Below are positions 18,411 through 27,514 of a DNA stretch of 64,000 nucleotides, piece after piece (the stretch's first letter is position 1; the number at the start of each line of letters is the position of its first letter). The DNA lies in contig CAWCVC010000002.1 of NCBI GenBank assembly GCA_963798805.1, forward strand, positions 992,001-1,056,000. The letters are read 5' to 3'. The translations under genes and the position numbers were made by a program. The DNA is from CAVZCK01 sp963798805. Its GTDB lineage: Bacteria; Pseudomonadota; Alphaproteobacteria; Rhizobiales; Rhodomicrobiaceae. The notes under the pieces were generated by a model, which searched no databases, was not told where the DNA came from, and was given only the letters and a program-made list of their open reading frames with translations.

Positions 18411-20036
18411 CTACACTAGCCGGCTCTGCTCGACGGCGGCGTGGATGAAGGACGCAAACAGCGGGTGCGGATCGAACGGCCGCGATTTCAGCTCCGGGTG
18501 AAACTGCACGCCGATGAACCAGGGGTGGCCGGGAATCTCGACGATCTCTGGCAGCATCCCATCCGGCGACATGCCCGAAAACTTTAGGCCCGCGGCCTCG
18601 AGTTGCGGCTTGTAGTTGGCGTTGACCTCATAGCGGTGGCGGTGGCGCTCGACGATCTCGGACCGGCCATAGATGCGCGCCGCCAGGCTCCCCGGCTCCA
18701 GATGCGCCGGGTATGAGCCGAGCCGCATCGTGCCGCCCAGATCGCCATTCGCCTGCCGCTTCTGGATGGCCTCGCCATGCATCCACTCCGTCATCAGGCC
18801 GATGACGGGGCTTTGTGTCTCGCCGAATTCGGTGGAACTGGCATCGTTGATGCCGGCGACGTGCCGGGCGACCTCGATCACGGCCATCTGCATGCCGAAG
18901 CAGATGCCGAAATAGGGCACACGGCGGATGCGGGCGTAACGTGCCGCCTCCATCTTGCCCAGCGTGCCGCGCTCGCCGAAGCCGCCGGGCACCAGGATAC
19001 CGTGCACATTTTCGAGCTGATCGGCGGGCGAACCCTGCTCCAGAAGCTCGGAATTGATCCAGGAGATATTGACGCCGACGCGGTTGGCGATGCCGCCGTG
19101 AATCAGCGCCTGGATCAGCGACTTATAGGCATCGTTCATGCCGGTATATTTGCCGACCACCGCCACATTCACATGACCGTCCGGATTGGCGATGCGCTCG
19201 GAGATCTCCTCCCAGCGCCTCAGATCCGGCATCTGCGCCTCGATGCCGAAGGCGTCGAGCACCTCACTGTCGAGCCCCTCGCGGTGATAGGCGACCGGCA
19301 CGTCGTAAATATTGGCGACGTCGAGCGCCTGAATCACCGCCGATTGCCGCACATTGCAGAACAGCGCGATCTTGCGCCGCTCCTCCACCGGGATCGGCCG
19401 GTCCGACCGGCACAGCAGAATGTCCGCCTGAATGCCGATCGAGCGCAGCTCTTTCACCGAATGCTGGGTCGGCTTGGTCTTCAGCTCGCCGGCCGCTGGA
19501 ATATAGGGCAAGAGCGTCAGATGGATATAGACGGCGTGCTTGCGCGGCAGCTCGTTGCCGAGCTGGCGGATCGCCTCGAAGAACGGCAGGCCCTCGATGT
19601 CGCCAACGGTGCCGCCGATCTCCACCAGCACGAAATCGACATCGTCATTGCCGGCCAGGACGAATTCCTTGATCGCATTGGTGACATGCGGGATGACCTG
19701 GACGGTGCCGCCGAGATAATCGCCGCGCCGTTCGCGGGCGAGGATGTCCTGATAGATCCGGCCGGTGGTGATGTTATCGGCCTTGGTCGCCGAAACCCCG
19801 GTGAACCGTTCGTAATGCCCGAGATCGAGATCGGTCTCGGCGCCATCGTCGGTGACGAAAACCTCGCCGTGCTGATACGGGCTCATCGTGCCCGGATCGA
19901 CATTCAGATAGGGATCAAGCTTGCGCAAGCGCACCTTGAAGCCACGAGCCTGGAGCAACGCTCCAAGCGCTGCGGATGCGAGACCTTTTCCAAGGGAGGA
20001 GACCACGCCGCCAGTGATAAAAATATATCGCGCCAT
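18411..20036 (-). CDS. pyrG: CTP synthase
   Basis: 541 residues, full length. Makes CTP from UTP, ATP and glutamine in the cytoplasm. The N-terminal synthetase domain begins MARYIFITGGVVSSLGKGLA and contains KLDPYLNVDPGTMSPYQHGE. The C-terminal class I glutamine amidotransferase domain carries the nucleophile Cys in YFGICFGMQ near residue 380 and the closing His/Glu in GVQFHPELKSRP. It is preceded on the same strand by a cytochrome b561 gene 96 bases upstream. Confidence 0.97.
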   Translation of the reverse strand: MARYIFITGGVVSSLGKGLASAALGALLQARGFKVRLRKLDPYLNVDPGTMSPYQHGEVFVTDDGAETDLDLGHYERFTGVSATKADNITTGRIYQDILARERRGDYLGGTVQVIPHVTNAIKEFVLAGNDDVDFVLVEIGGTVGDIEGLPFFEAIRQLGNELPRKHAVYIHLTLLPYIPAAGELKTKPTQHSVKELRSIGIQADILLCRSDRPIPVEERRKIALFCNVRQSAVIQALDVANIYDVPVAYHREGLDSEVLDAFGIEAQMPDLRRWEEISERIANPDGHVNVAVVGKYTGMNDAYKSLIQALIHGGIANRVGVNISWINSELLEQGSPADQLENVHGILVPGGFGERGTLGKMEAARYARIRRVPYFGICFGMQMAVIEVARHVAGINDASSTEFGETQSPVIGLMTEWMHGEAIQKRQANGDLGGTMRLGSYPAHLEPGSLAARIYGRSEIVERHRHRYEVNANYKPQLEAAGLKFSGMSPDGMLPEIVEIPGHPWFIGVQFHPELKSRPFDPHPLFASFIHAAVEQSRLV

Positions 20037-20132
20037 GGGCCTGCAGAATACATCAAACCGTGGCGATTTGAAGCGTGAAATCCCGCATCACGCGCCACTT
20101 ATCCAAAGATATTCAGCGTTTGGCGCAGCGAC

Positions 20133-20693
20133 TTAAGGTAGCATGCGCTGCAACACGCCGTCGCGCCGGATGAAATAATGGAAAAGCGCAGCGCTGATAT
20201 GCATGGTCACCAGACCGGCGATGATATAGCCGATCAGCTCATGTGCGGCGAAGAGCGGCTTCGACAGCTCCTGGTCCTTCGCCACGATGGGCGGCAGCGT
20301 GAACGCTCCAAAAACCGAAATCTCCGCCCCATAGGCCGAGGTCGCCACCCAGCCGATAATGGGCTGGGCGATGAGCAGCACGTACAAGCCGAGATGTACG
20401 AGATGCGAGACGATGCGCTGCCAGCCCGGCAGGCTCGGCTCCGGTGCCGGGACGCCGGCGAAAAGGCGATAGCCAAGCCGGATCAGCATCAGCACGGCGA
20501 CCAGCACGCCGAAGGAGCGGTGCAAGGTGAAAAGGCCGTTCTGCAGAAGGCCGGAGGGCACCCTGGTCATGGCGAAGCCCATCGGGATCATGGCAAGCAC
20601 GCAAAACGCGATGGTCCAATGCATGAGCTTGGCAAAGGCGGAATATTCCGCGCGCCCGCCCTCGTACATCCCGCCATTCATCACCGTGGTCAT
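20133..20693 (-). CDS. Cytochrome b561 family protein
   Basis: 186 residues, four membrane helices, haem b ligands expected among H in KLMHWTIAF, FTLHRSFGV, VHLGLY and FAAHELIGY, HISAALFHYF. Members pass electrons between quinol and acceptors such as superoxide (CybB-like). The start at 20693 has GGGGAGG at a good distance and overlaps the stop of the upstream RibD-C gene (ATGA), so the two are translationally coupled. Confidence 0.88.
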   Translation of the reverse strand: MTTVMNGGMYEGGRAEYSAFAKLMHWTIAFCVLAMIPMGFAMTRVPSGLLQNGLFTLHRSFGVLVAVLMLIRLGYRLFAGVPAPEPSLPGWQRIVSHLVHLGLYVLLIAQPIIGWVATSAYGAEISVFGAFTLPPIVAKDQELSKPLFAAHELIGYIIAGLVTMHISAALFHYFIRRDGVLQRMLP

Positions 20694-21397
20694 GGCTTTG
20701 CCTCCCCGGGTGCAGATCGAAAGCAGCAATCGAATAGCACATCCCCTGCCCCGAGCGAATAGCAGCGCGTCGCCGGTTTAAGGGCTTCGTCGACGGCATC
20801 GATCGGCGGCAGCATCAGGCCGGGCTTGCCCGAGCCGAGCAGAATCGGCGCGATCAGGAGATAGAGCCGGTCGACTGCACCTGCCGCCAGAAACCGCGAA
20901 ACCGTGCGCGCGCCGCCTTCGATGAGGATCCGCCGCATGCCATTTTCGAACAAAATCCGCACGATAGCGTTAGGGTCCATGCCCTCCGGCCCGGCTGCGA
21001 CATGAAGCGTGCGGACCGGCGGTGAGTGGCAATTCTCGCGGGGCGACACCACATAAACCGGGGCCTCGCCGCCAGAAAGACACTTTGCTCCTTCAGGGAG
21101 TCGTCCGTTAGGATCAATGATAATGCGCGCCGGGCTTCGTCCCTCGACGCGGCGGACCGTGAGCAAAGGATCATCCGCAAGGACGGTGCCGATGCCAACT
21201 ACGACCGCGTCGACGGAGGCGCGCAGATGGTGAAGAAAATCAAGGGCGTTTGGACCGTTGATATATTTCGAGGCCCCGGTCGGGGTGGCGATGCGGCCGT
21301 CGAGCGACTGGCCAAGCTGGGCAACCACGAAAGGGCGGCCCGGATCGCTCGCCGTGATGGGCGCAAGCGCCTCCGTTGGGATGTCATTCATCATCAA
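20690..21397 (-). CDS. RibD C-terminal-domain (dihydrofolate-reductase-like) protein
   Basis: 235 residues. Contains FVVAQLGQSLDGRIATPTGA, DAVVVGIGTVLADDPLLTVR and RRILIEGGARTVSRFLAAGA, the fingerprint of the 5-amino-6-(5-phosphoribosylamino)uracil reductase fold (RibD_C). No deaminase domain is attached, so it is a stand-alone reductase candidate. It diverges from a ribA-type GTP cyclohydrolase II gene, consistent with riboflavin synthesis. Start may be any of three consecutive Met codons. Confidence 0.85.
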   Translation of the reverse strand: MMMNDIPTEALAPITASDPGRPFVVAQLGQSLDGRIATPTGASKYINGPNALDFLHHLRASVDAVVVGIGTVLADDPLLTVRRVEGRSPARIIIDPNGRLPEGAKCLSGGEAPVYVVSPRENCHSPPVRTLHVAAGPEGMDPNAIVRILFENGMRRILIEGGARTVSRFLAAGAVDRLYLLIAPILLGSGKPGLMLPPIDAVDEALKPATRCYSLGAGDVLFDCCFRSAPGEAKP

Positions 21398-21511
21398 TGA
21401 GGGACCGTCGGCTGACCGCTAAGTTATCACGCCTTTATCAGGATCGCGCTTAGAATAAAACGCTGCGCAGCCGTGTTAACCCCGACTAACGCTAACGGGA
21501 GCAAAACGAAA

Positions 21512-22618
21512 ATGGGTGACGAGAGTTTGACGCGCCTTCTGGGCGATCCTCGCGAACTGGCCGTGGAACGCGCCCTTGCCGAAGTGCGGTCCGGGCGACC
21601 GGTCCTGCTTCGCGCCGGCGGCGCGCAATATCTCGTCCTCAGCGCGGAAACCGTCGATGACGAGGCGCTCGCCGCGATCACGGCCGCCGCAGACGGGATG
21701 CCCGAGCTGATCCTGTCGCAGCCGCGTCTGCGCCAGCTCGGCCATACCACGGACGAACCGGGGCTCTTGCCGCTCGACCATATGAGCGCGGCCGATATTC
21801 ACGAGCTGATCTTGAAGACCGACGGCCGGCTCAACGGTCATGCCCCGAAACCGGCCGGCGAGCCGGAAAAAGCCGCGCTGGAGCTGATGCGGCTGGCGCT
21901 GCTGCTTCCCGCGGCGATCCTGTTCGAGCCCCGGCGCGCAAGCGCGCAGAGCGCCCTGCCCTTCGCCGAGGTCGAGGCCGCCTCGCTCAAATTCTACCAG
22001 AAGAACGTCATCAACGCCCCGCGCATCATCTCGCGCGCACCCGTGCCGCTGGAGGATGTCGGCGAGACCGAATTCGTGGTGTTCCGCGGCGGCGAAGGCA
22101 TGCGCGACCAGGTTGCGATCGTGATCGGCAAGCCCAAGACCAGCGAGCCGGTTTTCGTCCGGCTGCATTCGGCCTGCCTGACCGGCGATCTCTTCGGCAG
22201 TCTCAAATGCGATTGCGGCGACCAGCTTCGCGGCACCGTCCGCTTCATGGCGGAGAACGGCGGCGGTGTGCTGCTCTATCTCGACCAGGAGGGCCGCGGC
22301 AACGGTATCGCCAACAAGATCCGCGCCTACCGGCTGCAGCATGCCGGCTATAACACCTATGACGCCGACCAGATTCTCGGCTTCGGCCATGATCAGCGCC
22401 GTTTCGACTTCGCCGCGGCCATGCTGAGGCAGCTCGGCTACCAGTCGGTCAAGCTGATCACCAACAATCCCGCCAAGGTGCTGGCGCTGCAGGAAGCCGG
22501 GCTCAATGTGATATCGAGTCACCGCTCGAAGGGCCGCCTGACCCTCCAGAATGTCGGCTATCTCGCCGCCAAGCGGGATCATGCTGGCCATCTGATCGAA
22601 GAAGACTTAAAGCTCTGA
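21512..22618 (+). CDS. ribA: GTP cyclohydrolase II
   Basis: 368 residues. Opens the imidazole ring of GTP, first step of riboflavin synthesis. The catalytic domain (about 170-368) has the zinc ligands C222, C233 and C235 in SACLTGDLFGSLKCDCGD, then YLDQEGRGNGIANKIRAYRL and LITNNPAKVLALQEAGL. The first about 150 residues are an extension not shared with E. coli RibA and not recognisable as an active DHBP synthase; such extensions are seen in alphaproteobacterial members. Start 21512 has GGAG upstream. Divergent from the RibD-C gene. Confidence 0.92.
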   Translation: MGDESLTRLLGDPRELAVERALAEVRSGRPVLLRAGGAQYLVLSAETVDDEALAAITAAADGMPELILSQPRLRQLGHTTDEPGLLPLDHMSAADIHELILKTDGRLNGHAPKPAGEPEKAALELMRLALLLPAAILFEPRRASAQSALPFAEVEAASLKFYQKNVINAPRIISRAPVPLEDVGETEFVVFRGGEGMRDQVAIVIGKPKTSEPVFVRLHSACLTGDLFGSLKCDCGDQLRGTVRFMAENGGGVLLYLDQEGRGNGIANKIRAYRLQHAGYNTYDADQILGFGHDQRRFDFAAAMLRQLGYQSVKLITNNPAKVLALQEAGLNVISSHRSKGRLTLQNVGYLAAKRDHAGHLIEEDLKL

Positions 22619-22712
22619 CCCAACTGCCCGTTCCGCCTCCCGGCCAGCCTTGCGGCGGAGCGGCGGCCCGCATGCCACCTTTGGCAAATCACATCGAAGT
22701 CAGGGACGAGGG

Positions 22713-24245
22713 ATGGATCGACGCGCTTTCCTGAAAGGCGCGGGGCTCGGCGGTTTCGCCGCCCTGCTCGCCATGAATGCGCCCTTGCTCGCAGCGGACG
22801 GGGCCGATGCGGGCGGGACTGAATTTTCCTGGGACATACTGAAAGCTAGGGTCAAGGCGCTCGCTGCGGCGCCTTTCCAGCCGCCGCCCAAGGTCTCCCC
22901 CGGCCTTGCCGCTCTCGATTACGACCAGTATCGCAATATCAATTTCGATCCCGACAAGGCCATCTGGCACGATACGCAGATCCGTTTTCGCATGGAGCTT
23001 TTCCACGACGGCTATATTTATAACGAGCCGATCGACATCTATCTGGTCGATAAGGGCAAGGCGTCGAAGATCCGCTACGACCGCTCGCTGTTCTTGTTCG
23101 GCGCGGCGGAAAGGGGCGCAGATCTGCCGCCTGACGCCGGCTTTTCCGGCTTCCGCCTGCGCGCGCCTGCCGATGAGCCGGGCGTCTTCGAGGAGTTCGC
23201 CGTCTTTCAGGGCGCCAGCTATTTCCGTGGCCGGGCGAAGGGCCAGAACTACGGTCTTTCAGCGCGGGGTCTTGCCATCGACACGGCGCAGCCGAGCGGG
23301 GAGGAATTCCCGGTCTTCCGCTCTTACTGGGTCGATAGCCCCGCCCCCAAAGACACCCACGTTACGGTCTATGCGCTGCTCGACAGCAAAAGCATCTCCG
23401 GCGCCTATCGCTTCGTCGTCAGCCGGATCGTCGACACGGTCATGGAGATCGAATGCCAGCTTTATCCGAGGCGCTCCCTCACCCATGCCGGCATCGCGCC
23501 CTTCAGCAGCATGTATTTCTTCAGCCCGGCCGATCCGACCTTCCATGACGATTTCCGGCCGCGCGTGCACGATTCCGACGGGCTGATCCTGTGGACCGGC
23601 ATGGGCGAATGGATCTGGCGGCCGCTCGTCAACTCGCCGTATATCCTCTTCTCCATGTTCTCCGACCGCTCGCCGCGCGGCTTCGGCCTCATGCAGCGGC
23701 AGCGGGATTTCGTTTTCTATCAGGACATCAACGCCGCCTATGAGAAGCGCCCGAGCGCCTGGGTAGAGCCGCTCTCCGATTGGGGCGAAGGCAGCGTCGA
23801 TCTGATCGAATTGCCGACCGGGACCGAATATGCCGACAATGTCGTTGCCTTCTGGCGGCCGAGAGAGCCTATGCAGCCTGGACAGGCTTACGATTTTCGC
23901 TACCGGCTGAGCTGGTGCTGGCATCTGCCGGTCAAGCGCGATGTGGCCCAGGTCGTTGCAACCCGCGCCGGCAAGGGCCTCACCGCGGGAAGCCGCTATT
24001 TCGTCGTCGATTTTGCCGGCGGCGCGCTCTATGCGGATGCCGATGACGAGGACTGGGACTTTGAGGTCGGGGCGAGTGCCGGCTTCATCAGCGCCTATAC
24101 GATCGCGCCGAACCCGTTCATCGACGGCAAGCGCATCGCCATCGAATATCACCCGGACGGCAGCAAGGTTGCCGATCTGAATTTCCAGATCCGGCGCGCA
24201 GGCAAGCCGCTGACGGAGAAATGGGTCTATCGCTGGGCGCCATAG
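22713..24245 (+). CDS. opgD: Periplasmic glucan biosynthesis protein, MdoG/OpgD family
   Basis: 510 residues. Twin-arginine signal DRRAFLKGAGLGGFAALLAM followed by the MdoG family domain: YDQYRNINFDPDKAIW, SYFRGRAKGQNYGLSARGLA, APFSSMYFFSP, GFGLMQRQRDFVFYQD. Shapes the backbone of osmoregulated periplasmic glucans after export. OpgD is Tat-exported while OpgG uses Sec, which favours OpgD. The glucosyltransferase opgH/ndvB is not in the window. The preferred start is where the Tat signal begins. Confidence 0.92.
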   Translation: MDRRAFLKGAGLGGFAALLAMNAPLLAADGADAGGTEFSWDILKARVKALAAAPFQPPPKVSPGLAALDYDQYRNINFDPDKAIWHDTQIRFRMELFHDGYIYNEPIDIYLVDKGKASKIRYDRSLFLFGAAERGADLPPDAGFSGFRLRAPADEPGVFEEFAVFQGASYFRGRAKGQNYGLSARGLAIDTAQPSGEEFPVFRSYWVDSPAPKDTHVTVYALLDSKSISGAYRFVVSRIVDTVMEIECQLYPRRSLTHAGIAPFSSMYFFSPADPTFHDDFRPRVHDSDGLILWTGMGEWIWRPLVNSPYILFSMFSDRSPRGFGLMQRQRDFVFYQDINAAYEKRPSAWVEPLSDWGEGSVDLIELPTGTEYADNVVAFWRPREPMQPGQAYDFRYRLSWCWHLPVKRDVAQVVATRAGKGLTAGSRYFVVDFAGGALYADADDEDWDFEVGASAGFISAYTIAPNPFIDGKRIAIEYHPDGSKVADLNFQIRRAGKPLTEKWVYRWAP

Positions 24246-24618
24246 TGCCGCAGGTGGCGCATCGGCTGCTCCCCGCGATTATTGACAATAATTCATTTGA
24301 GAGCGCCGCGCCGTGCTGGCAAAGCTGTTCGCTGCCTGTTCGCATTAGACTTAGACGCTCTGGATCGCGCCGAGCGTCCATGCTAATGGATCAAATTGTG
24401 CATATGTGCGGCTGGCGGATCGAGCGTGACCGTCAGGGCACGCGGGAATCGCTGGAAAATGCGATTGTCGCCACAGTCTCGGGATAGCTGAGGGATTTGG
24501 GATGATCGGAAGCGCGGCCTTTGCGCTTGCCACACCCGAACCGCCGCATCCCCCGCACGTTAAGATCTAATGGATGAAAGATAAAATGCCAGATGTCTGC
24601 CTGTTGGGGAAAATAGGC
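24246..24618. other. Intergenic region upstream of the EipA-domain gene
   Basis: 373 bases. Locally AT-rich stretches (around 24285-24300) could carry a promoter but I cannot assign boxes with confidence. No RNA gene, strong hairpin or dispersed repeat seen. Confidence 0.4.
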
Positions 24619-25950
24619 ATGAAACGGAACACCGTTTTTTTCTTCGCCATCGCGCTCCTGGCCCTTGGCGGGATGAGTGCGCCGAGCCGGGCCGCGGGCT
24701 GCACCGCCGCCGAATTCGGCGCTGTCGTCGATCAGACGGCGCAGGCGCTGCGCGACCTCAACCTGAACGGCTCCAAGCGGTTTCAGGAGCGGCTGCACTT
24801 CTACCAGGAGAAATACAAGCTCAGCCAGGATGAGATGCAGGCGCGCGCCGCCGCGCTGCAGGACGACAAGATGGACGGTTTCAATCGCGAAATCGACACG
24901 CTCGTCAATCAGATGGATACGCTCAGCCAGATGCCGAACAATCGCATCAACTGCGAGAAGCTCGACGAGCTGAAGCGTGTCCGCGACCGGCTCCTGACCG
25001 TGATGGGCCAGAAATCCGGGTATATGCTGGCCAAGGCCGACATCGAGCTGGATCGCCCCGCGGGCAGCCCCCCACCGGCGAAGACCGACAAGAAGCCCGA
25101 TACCGTCCTCGCCCTGCAGCCGCCGCCCACCGTGGTCGACAGGCCCGGCAAGGAAGATCGGCTTGCCGTGAAGCAGCCCGAGCCCGCGCCTGAAAAGGAA
25201 GCCGCGGCGGAGAAGCCTCAAGCCAAGGCCGACAAGGAAAAGCCGGCCCCCGCGCCGCTCCATCCCGGCCTACCCGAAAGACGGCCCGAGCATTTGGCCT
25301 CGGCCGACAGCTGGACGCCCGCCAGCCAGACGGCGACGCCGCCTCCTGGGCTCGGCGCTCCGAATACGCTGGCCCGCGGCGGCGAGGCGCAGGCGCCCAC
25401 GGTGCTAGCGCCGCCGCCCGCCGGCGAGCAGCAGCTGCCGCCACCCATCAGCGGCGATGCGTCCGACGATACTTACACCATTGCCGAGATCCAGGAGGCA
25501 GGGCGCGGCATCTTCGGAACGATCAACGCCCAGTTTGCCGGTGCAGTCAATTACGCCTTCCAGCAGTTCGGCCGGCCGAACGCCTATATCACCGGCAGCG
25601 AGGGCGGCGCCGCTGTCCTGGCCGGCCTGCGCTATGGCAGCGGCATGCTGCACAGCAAGAGCCTCCCGATCACCAAGATCTACTGGCAAGGGCCGTCACT
25701 CGGCTACGACCTCGGCGCGGAAGGCTCCAGCGCCCTGTTCCTGGTCTATAATCTGAAAGATCGCGAGCGGATCTATGGCCGTTTCACCGGCATCGGCGGT
25801 TCGGCCTATGTGGCCGGCGGCTTCGGCGTCAACGTGCTCGGCAAGGGCAAGATGGTGATGGTGCCCATCCGCACCGGCGTCGGCCTGCGTCTCGGCGCCA
25901 ATGTCGCCTATCTCAAATTCACCGAGCGGCAGACCTGGAATCCGTTTTGA
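24619..25950 (+). CDS. Envelope protein: coiled-coil and Pro-rich region fused to EipA/DUF1134 domain
   Basis: 443 residues. Signal peptide (FFFAIALLALGGMSAPSRAA), helical region with likely coiled coil (about 30-145), a long Pro/Ala/Lys/Glu-rich linker (about 145-280), then a DUF1134 domain (about 285-443) with GRPNAYITGSEGGAAVLAGL, KIYWQGPSLGYDLG and the terminal IRTGVGLRLGANVAYL. DUF1134 is the domain of Brucella EipA, a periplasmic beta-barrel protein needed for envelope integrity. The EipA-type proteins I know are about 200 residues; the N-terminal half here is an addition. Alternative start at 24574 lacks a signal. Confidence 0.8.
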   Translation: MKRNTVFFFAIALLALGGMSAPSRAAGCTAAEFGAVVDQTAQALRDLNLNGSKRFQERLHFYQEKYKLSQDEMQARAAALQDDKMDGFNREIDTLVNQMDTLSQMPNNRINCEKLDELKRVRDRLLTVMGQKSGYMLAKADIELDRPAGSPPPAKTDKKPDTVLALQPPPTVVDRPGKEDRLAVKQPEPAPEKEAAAEKPQAKADKEKPAPAPLHPGLPERRPEHLASADSWTPASQTATPPPGLGAPNTLARGGEAQAPTVLAPPPAGEQQLPPPISGDASDDTYTIAEIQEAGRGIFGTINAQFAGAVNYAFQQFGRPNAYITGSEGGAAVLAGLRYGSGMLHSKSLPITKIYWQGPSLGYDLGAEGSSALFLVYNLKDRERIYGRFTGIGGSAYVAGGFGVNVLGKGKMVMVPIRTGVGLRLGANVAYLKFTERQTWNPF

Positions 25951-25970
25951 GCCGCATTCAAGCTATCGAT

Positions 25971-26076
25971 GTCGCCCCGGCCGTCAGAGCCGGGGCCTAC
26001 TCGCCTATCCGTCTGGCACCAACTTTGTAGAAATGCCAATCGGTCCCGGCTCTCGCTTTGCTCGTCCAGGACGACG
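25971..26076. repeat. R1 intergenic palindromic element, copy 2
   Basis: Begins GTCGCCCCGGCC with hairpin partner GCCGGGGCCTACTCGCC and ends GTCCAGGACGAC, a degenerate inverse of the opening. Sits between the 3' ends of the EipA-domain gene and a convergent coiled-coil gene. Confidence 0.75.
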
Positions 26077-26097
26077 CCGAGACATGCGGATCGGCCC

Positions 26098-27403
26098 TCA
26101 AGACGTCGGGCCGATTTTCTGCGTCAGCGTCTCGAATTCCTTGCGCAGCGTCTCATTCCGGAACACCTGATCGAAGCCGGGCGCCTCGAGCCGCTGCAGC
26201 GCCTCGAACGAGGTGCGCGCATCCTCCATCAGCTCATGCAGCTGGAAGCTCGCTTCGACAGTCTCGAAGGTGTTATCGGCGATCGCCAGGTCGCGCATGG
26301 TGCGGTCGCGGGCCTCGGCAAGCTGACGCCTCTGCGTAAGCAGATAGTCGCGATAGAAGCTCGCAACCTTCTCGGAAAAATTCTGCGCCTTGACATTGGC
26401 TTCGAGCGCGCGCTGCTGGTCCGGGCGGTTCTGCTCCGACAACAGGCGCCGGCTGGTCTCGCGCGTCCGGCTGATATCCCCCAGGATATCCTTCAGCTTG
26501 GTCAGATAGACGTCGTCGATCTTGTCGATCAAAATCTCCTGAGCATGCACCATCATCGCAAAAAGCGCGGCGTGCATGGCGAAATAGCGCCGCGCCGCCT
26601 TCACATCCTCATTGGACTGGGTGAGCAGCGTGCCGAGTTGGTCGTCGACGGCGCGGGCCGCCTGAAAGGCCGTGACCAGCTTGATCAGATCGCCGCCGAG
26701 CACGCTGTCGAGCAAGAGATCGAGCTGGGCATCGCTGATCTCGACGCCGGATTTCACCAGCGCCTGCTTGACGTCCGCCTTGATCTTGGCGATCGCCTCT
26801 TCGTTCAAGGTGATGCGCGCCTGCAGATCGGCAATCTTGTCGTCGATCGAGGATTTCGTCTCATTGAGAATTCCCGGCAGAAGCCCCTTGTCCGGCACCT
26901 GCAGCCGCCTCTCGCGGAGCTGGGAGATCTGGTCCTTGATCGCGGAAATGCTGTGGCGGTGCTCCTGAAGCTTTTTCTGCATCTGCACCACAGGCGCATC
27001 GGTGACGACTTCGAGCACCGAGTTCGAGCAGCTTGCGGACCTGCTCCTCGCGATCCTCGCGCGTCTCCTTCCAGAGCGGCGGGATAACGTAGTTCTTGCG
27101 GCTGGGCAGATTCTTGAGGTCGGAGCGTTCCTCTGCCGCGCGGGTGAGCAGCTTGTCGATCGCCGCCAGCAGCTCGCTTGCCTTGCGGTCGTTGAGCGCC
27201 GTATGCGGCGGCTGGGCCGGGGCGGTGTTCTTGGACGGAGCCGGAGCAGGCTGAGACGCCCCTGGCTGCGCCGGCTTCTGCGGCGCGGCCGCTGCGGCGG
27301 GCGAGCCGGCGCCGGGAGCAGCGGCTGGTGCTGTGAGCGGGGCCAGGGCCGTGCCGACAAGCACGATCACCCCCAGGGCCGGGGAAAAAACGCTCATGCG
27401 CAT
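26098..27403 (-). pseudogene. Secreted coiled-coil protein with +1 frameshift
   Basis: Two frames joined near 27020-27025. The N-terminal part (ATG 27403, AAAGGAG upstream) has a signal peptide MSVFSPALGVIVLVGTALAP, an Ala/Pro-rich stretch and EDREEQVRKLL; the C-terminal part continues NSVLEVVTDAPVVQMQKKLQ and stays helical (LQEHRHSISAIKDQISQLRE) to 26098. Removing one A from GAACTC on the coding strand restores one frame of about 434 residues (LLDSVLEVV). Total length is 3n+1, as expected for one extra base. Possibly a consensus error. Function unknown; a periplasmic structural role is only a guess. Confidence 0.7.
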
Positions 27404-27514
27404 GACACGTCTCCTTTGGGCTCTCGCCCGGCAACACCTCGGCGAGTATATTCTTCGCGCTTGCCTGTTTCTCAAGCAAGCATATTGTTGCCATAACTCC
27501 CTTCAGCGAGAGAA

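Noticed and set aside
18777..20078. 433-codon frame opposite pyrG
   Set aside because: Mirror of the pyrG codons; His/Asp/Glu/Arg-rich composition typical of antisense translation. Same applies to the long frames opposite modC, uup, the receiver gene, kdsA and livK.
24284..24320. TTGACA near 24287 as a -35 box
   Set aside because: No acceptable -10 sequence at the proper distance.
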